A DNA stretch of 64,000 nt, taken from positions 6,372,501 to 6,436,500 of the forward strand of contig NZ_LT629703.1 in NCBI RefSeq assembly GCF_900103365.1, read 5' to 3'. This DNA comes from Afipia sp. GAS231 (GTDB lineage Bacteria > Pseudomonadota > Alphaproteobacteria > Rhizobiales > Xanthobacteraceae). The notes under the pieces were generated by a model. The model saw nothing but the letters and a program-made list of their open reading frames with translations. It searched no databases and was not told where the DNA came from. Within the stretch, counting starts at the first letter, position 1. Each line of letters starts with the position of its first letter. Below, piece after piece: positions 16,513 to 25,883 of this stretch. A program made the translations under genes and the position numbers.

Positions 16513-17757
16513 ATGCTTACCGATTTTCTTAAGAGATTGCAGATGTTTAGCCGACGGCAACGGACCGTAACCGTGGCCGTGCTGGCCCTTGCCGGCGCGG
16601 GCGCCTACGGCTACGCCCAAATCGGCGACACCAAGCCCAAGCATTCGGAGGTCTCCAGCCAGTCCCGCAAGGGATTGCAGCGCTATACGCCGACCCCGGC
16701 CGAATGGGCCAGCCTGACCATCCAGCCCGTCACCGAACGGGCGTTCCGGGCGGAATACGTCACCGAGGGCAAGATCGCGATCGATGAGGATCGCTCGACG
16801 CCGGTGTTCTCGCCCTATACCGGCCGGCTCACCAAATTGCTGGTGCGGCCCGGCGACAGCGTCACCAAGGGACAGCCGCTGTTCGTCATTGAAGCCGCCG
16901 ACACGGTGCAGGCGCAAAACGACTACATCGCCGCAATGACCGGCATGAACAAGGCGCAGTCGGCGCTGGATCTCGCCAAGATCCAGGATACGCGCGCCAA
17001 GGACTTGTTCGAAGGCAAGGCCGTTCCGCTGAAGGACTACCAGCAGAGCCAGGCCACGTTGATCCAGGCTCAGAACGATTTGCGTTCCATGCAAACGGCG
17101 CTGGAAGCCTCCACCAACAAATTGCGCATTCTGGGTTTCACCGACGATGAAATCGCTACCTTCCGGCAAAGAGGCAGGATCAATCCGGAATCCACGGTGT
17201 TCTCGCCGATCTCCGGTACCGTGGTTCAGCGCAAGGCGGGCCCCGGCCAATACGTCTCCACCGGCGCCAGCGATCCCGTCTACATCATCGGCGATCTCTC
17301 GACGGTCTGGCTGACGGCGTTTGTCCGCGAGACCGATGTCGCCAATGTTTCGGTGGAGCAGGATCTCAATTTCAGCGTGATGGCGCTGCCCGGCCGGGCG
17401 CTCAAGGCGCGTATCAATTACGTCGCCGCAGCGATCGATCCGGCGACGCGCCGGCTTTTGGTCCGCGCCACCATCGACAACAAGGACGGCGCCCTGAAGC
17501 CGGAGATGTTCGCCAACGTCACGCTGCTATCGGCCATCGATCATCCCGCGGTCGGTGTGCCGAAGCAGGCACTGATCTACGAAGGCGACCAGGTCCGGAT
17601 CTGGGTCGCGCACGAGGACAAGTCGATCGAGCTGCGCCAGATCAAGCCCGGCCTTATCAACGGCGATCTCGTCGAGGTGGTCGGCAATTTGAAACCCGGC
17701 GAACAGATCGTTACAAAGGGCAGCCTCTTCATCGACCGGGCTGCGTCCGGCAGCTAA
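16513..17757 (+). CDS. RND efflux periplasmic adaptor subunit (CzcB/CusB-like)
   Basis: The 414-residue membrane-fusion protein has an N-terminal anchor (VTVAVLALAGAGAYGYAQI, about 20-38), a barrel-sandwich half-site (VFSPYTGRLTKLLVRPGDSV, about 98-117), a helical hairpin region (about 130-215), and the second half-site (VFSPISGTVVQRKAGPGQYV). The C-terminal part contains VWLTAFVRETDVANV and FANVTLL as in CzcB-type adaptors. It should connect the inner-membrane pump encoded 30 bp downstream with an outer-membrane channel. No His-rich metal-binding extension is present. The two genes form an operon. No local metal regulator is visible. Confidence 0.9.
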   Translation: MLTDFLKRLQMFSRRQRTVTVAVLALAGAGAYGYAQIGDTKPKHSEVSSQSRKGLQRYTPTPAEWASLTIQPVTERAFRAEYVTEGKIAIDEDRSTPVFSPYTGRLTKLLVRPGDSVTKGQPLFVIEAADTVQAQNDYIAAMTGMNKAQSALDLAKIQDTRAKDLFEGKAVPLKDYQQSQATLIQAQNDLRSMQTALEASTNKLRILGFTDDEIATFRQRGRINPESTVFSPISGTVVQRKAGPGQYVSTGASDPVYIIGDLSTVWLTAFVRETDVANVSVEQDLNFSVMALPGRALKARINYVAAAIDPATRRLLVRATIDNKDGALKPEMFANVTLLSAIDHPAVGVPKQALIYEGDQVRIWVAHEDKSIELRQIKPGLINGDLVEVVGNLKPGEQIVTKGSLFIDRAASGS

Positions 17758-17787
17758 TTCCCTCGCTCACTGAAAGCTCCGGTCTGA

Positions 17788-20700
17788 ATGGATCGCCTTG
17801 TCGCCCTAGCAGTCAGCCGCCGTTACCTGATGGTCGGCATGTTCGTCGCGGTTTTCGTCGGCGGCCTGATCGCATTCAAGCAGCTCAACATCGAGGCCTA
17901 TCCCGATCCGACCCCGCCGATGGTCGATATCGTGACGCAAAGCCCCGGCCTGTCGTCGGAAGAGATCGAGCGCTACATCACCATCCCGATCGAGACCCAG
18001 GTCGCCGGCATCAAGAACCTGCGCACCATCCGCACCATCTCGCTGTACGGCCTGTCCGACGTCAAACTGCAGTTCTCCTTCGACTACACCTATGACGAGG
18101 CGCTGCAGCAGGTGCTGAACCGTCTGTCGCAGCTGGCGCCGCTGCCGGGCAACGTGTTGCCGGGCATTTCACCGCTCAGCGCGATCGGCGAAATCTATCG
18201 CTACCGGCTGAAGGGGCCGCCGAACTACAGCGTGCTCGACCTCAAGACGCTGCAGGACTGGGTGCTGCAGCGCCGCTTCCGCGCCGTGCCCGGCGTCATC
18301 GACGTCACCGGCTGGGGCGGCAAGACCAAGACCTATGAATTGCAGGTCGACTTCAACAAGCTGGTCGCCAACGGGCTGACATTGCCGCAGGTGCTGCAGG
18401 CCGTCAGCAACGCCAACATCAATGTCGGCGGCAATACCGTCAACATCGGCGCGCAGTCTGCCGTGGTGCGCGGCGTCGGCCTGATCCGTTCGATCGACGA
18501 TCTCAACAACACCATGGTGTCGCAATCGGGCGGCAACCCGGTGCTGGTCAAGGACATCGCCCAGGTGACCGTCGGCGAGAAGCCGCGGCTCGGCATCGCC
18601 GGGCTCGACCAGGACGACGACATCGTCCAGGGCATCGTGCTGATGCGGCGCGGCGAGCAGAGTTCGCCGACCATTACCCGCGTCGAGGATCTCGTCGCCC
18701 AGATCAACAAGTCATCGATCCTGCCGCCCGGCGTCAAGATCGAGCGCATCTACGACCGCAAGGACCTGATCGATCTCACCACCCACACCGTGCTGCACAA
18801 CATGGTGGTCGGCATTCTCCTGATCGTGCTGCTGCAATGGATCTTCCTCGGCGATCTCCGCAGCGCGCTGATCGTCGGCGCCACGATACCGTTCGCGCTG
18901 TTCTTTGCCGTCATCATCCTGGTGCTGCGCGGCGAGTCCGCCAATCTGCTGTCGGTCGGCGCCATCGACTTCGGGCTGATCGTCGACGCCACCGTGATCA
19001 TGGTGGAGGCGATCTTCCGGCGGCTGTCGCAAACCACCGCGCTGTCGGAAGCCGAGCGCAGCCATATTTCCTATGAGACGACCATGGGGATGAAGAACCA
19101 CGCCATCCTCTCCGCCGCCGCTGATATGTCGCGCTCGATCTTCTTTGCCGCCGCGATCATCATTGCCGCGTTCCTGCCGCTGTTCACGCTGAGCGGCGTC
19201 GAGGGCAACATCTTCGGGCCGATGGCGCGTACGTACGCGTATGCCCTGGCCGGCGGCCTGCTGGCGACCTTTACGATCACGCCCGCATTGAGCGCGATCA
19301 TCCTGCCCTCGCATCTGGACGAGACCGAAACCTGGATCGTGAAGAAGCTCGACGCGCTTTACGTGCCGGTGCTGAACTGGGCGATATCCAACCGCAATAT
19401 CGTGATGGCCGGCGCCGCGGTTCTGGTCGTGATGACCGTCGTCTTCGCGCGGCTGTTGGGACTGGAGTTCCTGCCTAAGCTGGAAGAGGGCAATTTGTGG
19501 ATCAGGGCCACGCTGCCGCCGACCATCTCGCTGCAGGAGGGTAACACCTACGTCAATGAGATGCGCAGGGTGATCCGCGCACGGCCCGAGGTGGAAGCCG
19601 TGGTGTCGCAGCACGGCCGACCGGACGACGGCACCGATGCCGCCGGTCTCTTCAATGCCGAGTTTTTCGCGCCGCTGAAGCCGGCCAGCGAATGGCCGGG
19701 TACTCATGACAAGGAAGAACTGACCGGCCAGTTGCTGAAGGAACTGCAGGACAAGTTCCCGGGCGTCGAATTCAACTTCTCGCAATATCTGCAGGACAAC
19801 GTCTCGGAAGCGGTCTCCGGCGTCAAAGGCGAGAACTCGATCAAGCTGTACGGCAACGACCTGCAGGCGCTGACCGACACCGCCAACAAGATCAAGGCTC
19901 AGCTCGCCACCGTGCAGGGCATCACCGATCTTGCGGTATTCACCTCGCTCGGTCAGCCGACCATCCAGATCGACATCGATCGCGCGCGCGCGGCGCGCTA
20001 TGGCCTGGCGCCGGGCGACATCAACGCCACGATCAAAGTCGCGGTCGGTGGCGACACCGCCGGCGATCTCTACGAGCCCGGCAGCGACCGGCATTTCCCG
20101 ATCATCATTCGTCTCGCGCCGGAATATCGCAAGAGTGCCGAGGCGATCCAGAACCTGCGTATCGGCGTCGCCGGGGCCAACGGTGCGATTACGCAGATTC
20201 CGCTGAGTGAAGTGGCCTCGATCAAGCTGATCTCGGGCGCCGCCTATATCTACCGCGAGCAGCAGGAACGCTATCTGCCGATCAAGTTCTCGGTCCGCGA
20301 GCGCGACCTCGGCAGCGCGATCCGGGAAGCGCAGGACAAGGTCGAAAGCAACGTCCAGCTGCCGCCGGGATCGCGGGTCGAGTGGGTCGGCGAATTCGGC
20401 AACCTGCAGGACGCTATCAAGCGGCTGTCGATCGTGGTCCCGATCAGCCTGGCGCTGATCGCAGTGCTGCTGTTCTTCAATTTCGGCTCGATGGTCGATA
20501 CGCTGCTCGTCATGACTGTGATCCCAATGGCGATCTTCGGCGGCGTGCTCGGGCTGTTGATCTCGGGGATTCCTTTCAGCGTGTCGGCGGCGATCGGCTT
20601 CATTGCGCTGTTCGGCATCGCCGTGATGGACGGCATCATCATCCTGTCGCAGTACAATCAGCTGATCGACGAAGGCTACGAGCGGATCCGGGCCGTTATT

Positions 20701-20910
20701 CGCACCGGCGAGTTGCAGTTGCGGCCGGTGCTGATGACCTGCGCCGTCGCCGGCATCGGGCTGTTGCCGGCGGCGATCTCGGAAGGCATCGGCTCGCAGG
20801 TGCAGAAGCCGCTGGCGATCGTGGTCGTCACCGGCATGATGCTGGCCCCGCTCGTCATCCTGGTGACGTTGCCGGTGCTGATCTCGGTGTTCTCGCGCCG
20901 CGCGCGCTAG
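17788..20910 (+). CDS. Heavy-metal-type RND efflux pump (CzcA/CusA family)
   Basis: The 1040-residue proton-driven inner-membrane transporter has an N-terminal helix, two large periplasmic loops and twelve expected membrane segments. The fourth-helix relay reads AIDFGLIVDATVIMVE, with the acidic residues diagnostic of the heavy-metal subclass rather than drug RND pumps, where the motif differs. The usual DGAVVMVEN is changed to DATVIMVEA, so metal specificity is uncertain; divalent cations are the cautious guess. The second half includes GIAVMDGIIILSQYNQL, matching the mirrored segment. The pump's outer-membrane partner is not in this operon; the TolC-like gene at 27435-28853 is a distant candidate. 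Confidence 0.92.
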   Translation: MDRLVALAVSRRYLMVGMFVAVFVGGLIAFKQLNIEAYPDPTPPMVDIVTQSPGLSSEEIERYITIPIETQVAGIKNLRTIRTISLYGLSDVKLQFSFDYTYDEALQQVLNRLSQLAPLPGNVLPGISPLSAIGEIYRYRLKGPPNYSVLDLKTLQDWVLQRRFRAVPGVIDVTGWGGKTKTYELQVDFNKLVANGLTLPQVLQAVSNANINVGGNTVNIGAQSAVVRGVGLIRSIDDLNNTMVSQSGGNPVLVKDIAQVTVGEKPRLGIAGLDQDDDIVQGIVLMRRGEQSSPTITRVEDLVAQINKSSILPPGVKIERIYDRKDLIDLTTHTVLHNMVVGILLIVLLQWIFLGDLRSALIVGATIPFALFFAVIILVLRGESANLLSVGAIDFGLIVDATVIMVEAIFRRLSQTTALSEAERSHISYETTMGMKNHAILSAAADMSRSIFFAAAIIIAAFLPLFTLSGVEGNIFGPMARTYAYALAGGLLATFTITPALSAIILPSHLDETETWIVKKLDALYVPVLNWAISNRNIVMAGAAVLVVMTVVFARLLGLEFLPKLEEGNLWIRATLPPTISLQEGNTYVNEMRRVIRARPEVEAVVSQHGRPDDGTDAAGLFNAEFFAPLKPASEWPGTHDKEELTGQLLKELQDKFPGVEFNFSQYLQDNVSEAVSGVKGENSIKLYGNDLQALTDTANKIKAQLATVQGITDLAVFTSLGQPTIQIDIDRARAARYGLAPGDINATIKVAVGGDTAGDLYEPGSDRHFPIIIRLAPEYRKSAEAIQNLRIGVAGANGAITQIPLSEVASIKLISGAAYIYREQQERYLPIKFSVRERDLGSAIREAQDKVESNVQLPPGSRVEWVGEFGNLQDAIKRLSIVVPISLALIAVLLFFNFGSMVDTLLVMTVIPMAIFGGVLGLLISGIPFSVSAAIGFIALFGIAVMDGIIILSQYNQLIDEGYERIRAVIRTGELQLRPVLMTCAVAGIGLLPAAISEGIGSQVQKPLAIVVVTGMMLAPLVILVTLPVLISVFSRRAR

Positions 20911-20915
20911 CCTCT

Positions 20916-21884
20916 TTAGCCGAACCGGTAAAGCCGCGCGGGATTGTCGACCAGAATCTTCTTGCGGATCGCGGCGTCCGGCGCCCACACCGGGAGCTGG
21001 TTCAACAACCGGCCGTCGTCGATCTGGAACAGCGGCGTGACGTCGGTGATCTGCTTGCCGGCCGGCGTGACTGAATCCGGATGCGGCCAGTCGGTGCCCC
21101 AGACGATGCGGTCGGCATTCGCCGCGATCAGCGCCTGGGCGAGCGGGGTGGCGTCGGCATAGTCCGGCCCGTTTTTCGAGGCCCGATAGGCGCCGGAGAT
21201 TTTAACATAGGCCTTGCCGGACTTCACGAGTTCGACGAGGTCAGCAAAGCCCGGCTGGCCGACCCCAAGCGCTGCCTGCGCGCCGCCGAAATGATCGAAC
21301 ACGACCGGGACCGGAGAGGCCGCGACCAGGTCCTTGATCGCGGAAATCATCGCGAGACTGGTGAAGAGCTGCACATGCCAGCCGCGCGCTTTGACGCGCT
21401 CGACCGCCGCCGAGAAGCGCGGCCGGCCGACGGTCGGATCGTTGACGCCGCCGGTTGCAAGATTGAGACGGATGCCGCGAAAGCCCTGCTTCTGCATCGT
21501 GTCGAGATCGCTCTCCGGCGTCTTGTCGTCGATCACGGCGACGCCGCGCGCGGAAGCGCCGCGCGCCATCATTCCGTACAGCGTCGATGAATTGTCCGGG
21601 CCGTAGACGCTCGGCGTCACGATCACCACGCGCTCGATCTTCAGCGTCTTGTGCAGCCCGGACATTTCCTCGGGCGAGGCCAGTTCCGGCGTGTAGACCC
21701 GGCCGGCGAAGAACGGAAATTTTGCGGGATCGCCGTGGATATGGGTGTGGCAGTCGCAGGCCCCGGCGGGGATTTCGAAATTCACCGGCGTCGCCGGCTG
21801 CGCCGCCTTGGTCGATGCGGTCTTGCTGTTCATGGTCACTCCGGCCGCGATGGAGGCAAGCATCATACTGCGTCGCGTCAGCAT
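20916..21884 (-). CDS. Amidohydrolase family protein (PF04909-type) with export signal
   Basis: The 322-residue protein has a metal-dependent hydrolase TIM-barrel: DCHTHIHG (H46, H48), a central FDHFGG and C-terminal WGTDWPHP, which supply the metal ligands. This set is typical of 2-pyrone-4,6-dicarboxylate lactonase-like amidohydrolases. The N-terminus (LTRRSMMLASIAAG) resembles a twin-arginine signal, suggesting folded export to the periplasm, unusual for the lactonase itself. It ends 5 bp from the end of the convergent RND pump gene. Substrate unknown. Confidence 0.88.
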   Translation of the reverse strand: MLTRRSMMLASIAAGVTMNSKTASTKAAQPATPVNFEIPAGACDCHTHIHGDPAKFPFFAGRVYTPELASPEEMSGLHKTLKIERVVIVTPSVYGPDNSSTLYGMMARGASARGVAVIDDKTPESDLDTMQKQGFRGIRLNLATGGVNDPTVGRPRFSAAVERVKARGWHVQLFTSLAMISAIKDLVAASPVPVVFDHFGGAQAALGVGQPGFADLVELVKSGKAYVKISGAYRASKNGPDYADATPLAQALIAANADRIVWGTDWPHPDSVTPAGKQITDVTPLFQIDDGRLLNQLPVWAPDAAIRKKILVDNPARLYRFG

Positions 21885-22032
21885 TGGCGTTCTCCCGGCA
21901 TACGTTGATTGTTGATGTCTTGACCGGGCGTGTTGCCCGTTCTCTCAAGCGCGCTCCCAAAGCCGGGCGTTGCGCCGCCACGGTCTTGCGCGGCAGACTA
22001 TAGAGGGAAACGGGGCGCGGGAAGGGCAGCCG

Positions 22033-22596
22033 CTAAGCGGAAGCGGCCTGACCGCCGATCGCGCGGCTGACCTCGCCGACCAGTTCCGGCAGCGGCTGTG
22101 CCCCGTCCAGCCGCAGCACCGGGCAGGACAGTGCCGCAAGCCAGGCCTGATGTTTCGCCAGATTGCGGCTTACGCCAACATCATCGTCGTACCGCGCCGC
22201 CCAGTCGACGAACTCCTCGGTCTCCTGATGCCGCCAGCCACCGGGCGCAATCGTATCTGCGCCGAAAAGTGTCGCCTCGCGGGCGCGCAAGCGCTGCAAC
22301 CGTATCTCGCGCGGCGTGACCACGAAGACTACCAGATCGAAATCCGGGATCAGCGGATCACCCCAGCCGTTGAGCGATCCGCTCAGGATCCAGCCCGCGC
22401 GGGGCAGGAAGACCTCGCGCATCAGTCGCAGACGGTCGTCCGCCTGACGCATCGCGCGGTACGGCGGGATGGTCGGCTGCCAGAAATAATCGTCAGTGTC
22501 GTGATGCGGAAGCGCGAGCGCGCCTGCGAGCGCGCGGCCGAGGGTGCTGACGCCTGCGCCTGATGCGCCCATGATGTGAATGCGGCAGCTCTTCAT
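22033..22596 (-). CDS. P-loop nucleotide kinase-like protein lacking the Walker A lysine
   Basis: The 187-residue protein has the adenylate-kinase-like P-loop NTPase pattern: MGASGAGVSTLGRALA at the N-terminus, DTDDYFW as an early acidic motif, and a PREIRLQRLRARE helix like the LID-side Arg segment. The Walker A site reads GASGAGVST (10-18), with Val16 where Lys is expected. Relatives reading GASGSGTTT exist, so Lys replacement is probably a subfamily trait. It may bind a nucleotide differently or act as a small-molecule kinase. It stands alone and diverges from the FAD oxidoreductase gene. Confidence 0.75.
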   Translation of the reverse strand: MKSCRIHIMGASGAGVSTLGRALAGALALPHHDTDDYFWQPTIPPYRAMRQADDRLRLMREVFLPRAGWILSGSLNGWGDPLIPDFDLVVFVVTPREIRLQRLRAREATLFGADTIAPGGWRHQETEEFVDWAARYDDDVGVSRNLAKHQAWLAALSCPVLRLDGAQPLPELVGEVSRAIGGQAASA

Positions 22597-22727
22597 CGCA
22601 ATGCCAAGGCCTTCTGCTCACTGGCTTATCGGTTCGGTAACGCGAGCCGGATTATCGAACCGGACGCTGCTCCGATTTGACTAATGATCCGCCCGCCCGG
22701 AATATCCGGCATCATCTGGAATCAATT

Positions 22728-24326
22728 ATGCAAAAATTGTCGCAAAAGTTCAAAACCGGCGTCTCCGTTGCCGCCGTGGTCGTGGTGCTGTCGAGCATCT
22801 ACGGCTACCGCAAACTTCAGGCGCTGGCTGCCGATCCCGCCGGCGAAAAGGATTGCGGGCCCGCGGTCGGCGGCGGCGAGCAGGCGAAGATCGATATCGA
22901 GCGGATCAGGGCGATTGCACCGCTCAAGGACGTCAAGTGGTCGCAGCTCGGCGGCGCCATCAACGACGCCAGCTGCCTCAACAAGACCGAAATCTACGGC
23001 GTGGTCGACGTGCACAGCGTCGACGACATTGCCAAGACGCTGGCCTTCGCGCGCGACAACAAGCTCTCGGTCACGACGGCCGGCGTCCGCCACAGCATGG
23101 GCGGGCAGGCGTTCCGCAAGGGCGGCATCGTGCTCGACATGCGCGGCTTCAACAAGATCGTCCTCAACGAGAGTTCACGATCGGTCACCGTGCAGCCGGG
23201 CGCGACCTGGCACGAGATTCAGAACGTGCTGCATCCGCGGTTTGCGGTCCGCGCCATGCAGTCGACCGATATTTTCAGCGTCGGCGGTTCGATCTCGGTC
23301 AACGCCCACGGCATGGACCATCAGGCCGGCGCGCTTCGCAAGTCGATCAAGTCGATGCGCGTGATGCTGGCGGATGGTTCGCAGAAGACGGTGTCCGCGA
23401 CCGAGAATGCGGACCTGTTCAACCTCGTGGTCGGCGGCTATGGCCTGTTCGGCGTCATCGTCGAGGCCGAGCTCGATATCGCCGACAACCTGGTCTACCA
23501 GACCGGGCGGCGCCTGCTGGACTACAAGGAATTTCCGGCACTTTTCGCGGGCGAGATCGAGAAGGACGGTAATATCGGCCTGATGTATGGCCATCTCTCG
23601 ACCGCGCCGAGCTCGTTCCTGAAGGAGATGCTGCTCTACACCTACACCAAGGTCGACGGCACCGATTTCAAGCGCGAGCCGCTGGGCGAGGTCAGCGGCA
23701 TCAAGCTGCGGCGGCTGACCGTCAACCTGTCCAAGCAGGGCCCGTTGTTCCAGGAAATGAAATGGTTCTCCGAGAAGAACATCGAGCACCGGATGGAGAC
23801 CTGCACGGTGACGCGGGCGCAGGCGATCGGCTCGGCGGAAGCCTGCCTGGTCAGCCGTAACGATCCGATGCACGATTCCGTGCCGTATTTGCGCAACTCG
23901 CTGCCGAACGACACCGATATCCTGCACGAATACTTCATCCCGCGCAGCCAGTTCGTCGCCTTTGTCGATGGCATGCGCAAGGTGCTGACCGACAACAACA
24001 CCAATCTGTTGAATGCGTCGGTGCGCATCGTGCATCAGGAAGACAATTTCCTGACCTATTCGCCGGAGCCGGCATTCTCGCTGGTGCTCTACATCAACCA
24101 GACCACCGACGATGAGGGCAACCGGCGGATGAAGAAGGCGACGGAGGAACTGATCGATCTCACCATCGCGCACAAGGGCCGGTTTTTCCTGCCCTACCAG
24201 CTCTATTATTCGCGCGACCAGTTGCAGCGGTCGTATCCGCAGATCAACGACTTCTTTGCGGCAAAGAAGAAATACGATCCGGCGGAATTGTTCACCAATA
24301 CGTTCTATCAAAAGTACGCATCGTAA
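22728..24326 (+). CDS. Membrane-anchored FAD-binding oxidoreductase
   Basis: From the ATG at 22728 the protein has 532 residues: an N-terminal membrane helix (VSVAAVVVVLSSIYG, about 12-26), then an FAD_binding_4 (PCMH-type) domain. VTTAGVRHSMGG contains H122 at the position that carries covalent FAD in aldonolactone oxidase-type enzymes. SVGGSISVNAHGMD and VVGGYGLFGVIVEAELDI are typical of the FAD domain. A TTG at 22677 would add 17 residues but leaves the signal anchor far from the N-terminus. The C-terminal half is a substrate-cap region. Substrate is unknown; sugar or lactone oxidation is the family-based guess. Confidence 0.85.
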   Translation: MQKLSQKFKTGVSVAAVVVVLSSIYGYRKLQALAADPAGEKDCGPAVGGGEQAKIDIERIRAIAPLKDVKWSQLGGAINDASCLNKTEIYGVVDVHSVDDIAKTLAFARDNKLSVTTAGVRHSMGGQAFRKGGIVLDMRGFNKIVLNESSRSVTVQPGATWHEIQNVLHPRFAVRAMQSTDIFSVGGSISVNAHGMDHQAGALRKSIKSMRVMLADGSQKTVSATENADLFNLVVGGYGLFGVIVEAELDIADNLVYQTGRRLLDYKEFPALFAGEIEKDGNIGLMYGHLSTAPSSFLKEMLLYTYTKVDGTDFKREPLGEVSGIKLRRLTVNLSKQGPLFQEMKWFSEKNIEHRMETCTVTRAQAIGSAEACLVSRNDPMHDSVPYLRNSLPNDTDILHEYFIPRSQFVAFVDGMRKVLTDNNTNLLNASVRIVHQEDNFLTYSPEPAFSLVLYINQTTDDEGNRRMKKATEELIDLTIAHKGRFFLPYQLYYSRDQLQRSYPQINDFFAAKKKYDPAELFTNTFYQKYAS

Positions 24327-24349
24327 GGGGCGGAGCAAGCCCTCTCCAC

Positions 24350-24464
24350 GTCATTGCGAGCGAAGCGACTTGTCCGCCGAAGCTCGAAGAGCGAAGGCGG
24401 AAGCAATCCAGACCTTGGCTAGCTGATAGATGGATTGCTTCGTCGCTGCGCTCCTCGCAATGAC
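24350..24464. repeat. Dispersed palindromic repeat (GTCATTGCGAG family)
   Basis: GTCATTGCGAGCGAAGCGAC at one end and CTCGCAATGAC at the other enclose AAGCAATCCAGA and ATGGATTGCTTCGTCG. It is related to 14337-14482. Its right end is read as the last 15 or so codons of the minus-strand gene at 24419-24793. Confidence 0.88.
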
Positions 24465-24793
24465 GAAGCGGGCGGCAATCCGCTGCAGCCGCCGGCCTGT
24501 TCGGCGTCCAGCACCAGCAGCGCGCCGGCGGCGTAGAGGCGGGCGACGAAGCCGGCCTCGTCGGAACGTGCGATGGTGACGTAGTCGCTGGCGGCGAGGA
24601 TGCGGCCATTCGCTTTCGTGATCACCGCCAGCGTCTGCGACGGCGGACCGATCACCGCCATCGATTTTCCGGGCGCCGATCCGAACGTCAACGCGATGAC
24701 GACGACAAGCCAGCCGCACACGACGAGCGCGATCGCGCCGGCGATGCGGCGCATGCGCGGCAACCCGCTTCGAACGCGTCCGTCAGTAATCAT
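24419..24793 (-). CDS. Small single-pass membrane protein with repeat-derived C-terminus
   Basis: The ATG at 24793 overlaps the end of the upstream gene by 11 bp, which implies coupled translation; a TTG at 24805 is an alternative. The protein is 124 residues, with one membrane helix (AGAIALVVCGWLVVVIALTF, about 18-37) followed by a soluble domain. The C-terminal SLRGAQRRSNPSIS is the translation of the dispersed repeat at 24350-24464, so the natural end was probably replaced by the repeat insertion. The family is not recognised. It is last in a four-gene operon. Confidence 0.7.
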   Translation of the reverse strand: MITDGRVRSGLPRMRRIAGAIALVVCGWLVVVIALTFGSAPGKSMAVIGPPSQTLAVITKANGRILAASDYVTIARSDEAGFVARLYAAGALLVLDAEQAGGCSGLPPASSLRGAQRRSNPSIS

Positions 24794-25883
24794 AGAAGTG
24801 CTCAATGCTCACGCCTTTGGCCTTGAGGTCGCGATTGATGTCCACCAGGCGGTCGATTCTGACTTTGAGGCCGGCCCGGCGGAAGCCGGGTCGCGCATCG
24901 AGTTCCAGCGAGAACAGTTCCGTCGTATCCGTGATATCGAGTTTGGCGGCGTCCGGCGCGATCACCGTGATCAGGATTTCGTGATTCCCGGCGATTTCAG
25001 CAAAGCCATAGCCCTGATCGAGCAAGCCCTGCAGGATCTCGGTGAGGTCCTTGTAGCGCGGCGCCTGCACCAGCTGCCATTGCGGCGTCAGGGTGCGGAT
25101 CGGCTTGAGGCGCGGCTCTTTCGCCAATACATCCGGCGGCAAGGTCGCCACCGCGAACATGATGTCGCGCGGCTCGTCGTCGCCACCGGCATCGAGCGCC
25201 TTCTGGATCAGCGAGGCGTAACCGGTTTTGAGATAATATTCGGTGCCGAGCGCGAAGTCGCGCTCCCAGGTCCGCAATGGGCTTGGCGTCGGCTTCGTAA
25301 TCGCCATCAAGCCGTCGAGCTTGTCGCGGAACGGATATTTGTACCACGGGATGGTGTAGAGGAACGCCGCATAATCCTGCAGCACCGCGCGGGCGTATTC
25401 ATCCTGCGGCGTGCGCGTCTCGCCCCTGATCCATTCGAACACGCGGCCGATGGTGTTTTCGTAAAATCCCTTGATGGCGTACTCGGCCGAATAGCTGATG
25501 CCGATCACGTAGATCATGGTCTTCACATCAGCGAGCGACTCTCCCATCGGCGGCACCGCGCGGTTGATGGTGCAGAAGCTGCGCCAGAAGCCGAAGATAT
25601 GGCCGAGATAGTTGAAATGACTTTCGCTGGAGCGGTCGAGGAAGCGGCCGAAATCCTCGAACGAATAGACGATGTACCATTCCGGAAAGGTGAAGAATGT
25701 ATTGTTCGCCTTGCGCCGATAGCCCGCCTCATCGATCGCGGGCAAAGTCGCGGCCGGTGCGCCGGGTGCTGCGGCAACCGACGCCGGGCGGCAGGCGCCC
25801 TCGATATAGGCGAGCGGTACAAGCACCGGCAGCACGATCAGGATCGCGACAACGACGAGGATGCGCCGCAGCCATTTAAGCAT
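24783..25883 (-). CDS. Conserved hypothetical membrane-anchored protein
   Basis: The 366-residue protein has an N-terminal anchor (ILVVVAILIVLPVLVPLAYI, about 8-27) and a long soluble domain with aromatic-rich stretches such as NNTFFTFPEWYIVYSFEDFG and FNYLGHIFGFWRSFCTINRA. There is no cofactor or catalytic motif I recognise. The aromatic/His content in the first 110 residues might be a binding site (inference). Its start overlaps the end of the preceding gene by 8 bp and its end overlaps the next start, so it is part of a tight operon with an alpha/beta hydrolase and two small membrane proteins. Confidence 0.75.
   Translation of the reverse strand: MLKWLRRILVVVAILIVLPVLVPLAYIEGACRPASVAAAPGAPAATLPAIDEAGYRRKANNTFFTFPEWYIVYSFEDFGRFLDRSSESHFNYLGHIFGFWRSFCTINRAVPPMGESLADVKTMIYVIGISYSAEYAIKGFYENTIGRVFEWIRGETRTPQDEYARAVLQDYAAFLYTIPWYKYPFRDKLDGLMAITKPTPSPLRTWERDFALGTEYYLKTGYASLIQKALDAGGDDEPRDIMFAVATLPPDVLAKEPRLKPIRTLTPQWQLVQAPRYKDLTEILQGLLDQGYGFAEIAGNHEILITVIAPDAAKLDITDTTELFSLELDARPGFRRAGLKVRIDRLVDINRDLKAKGVSIEHFYDY

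Noticed and set aside
18712..20988. A 758-codon open frame antisense to the RND pump gene
   Set aside because: The frame mirrors the pump codons, has no start context and gives an Arg/Asp-rich product with no family resemblance.
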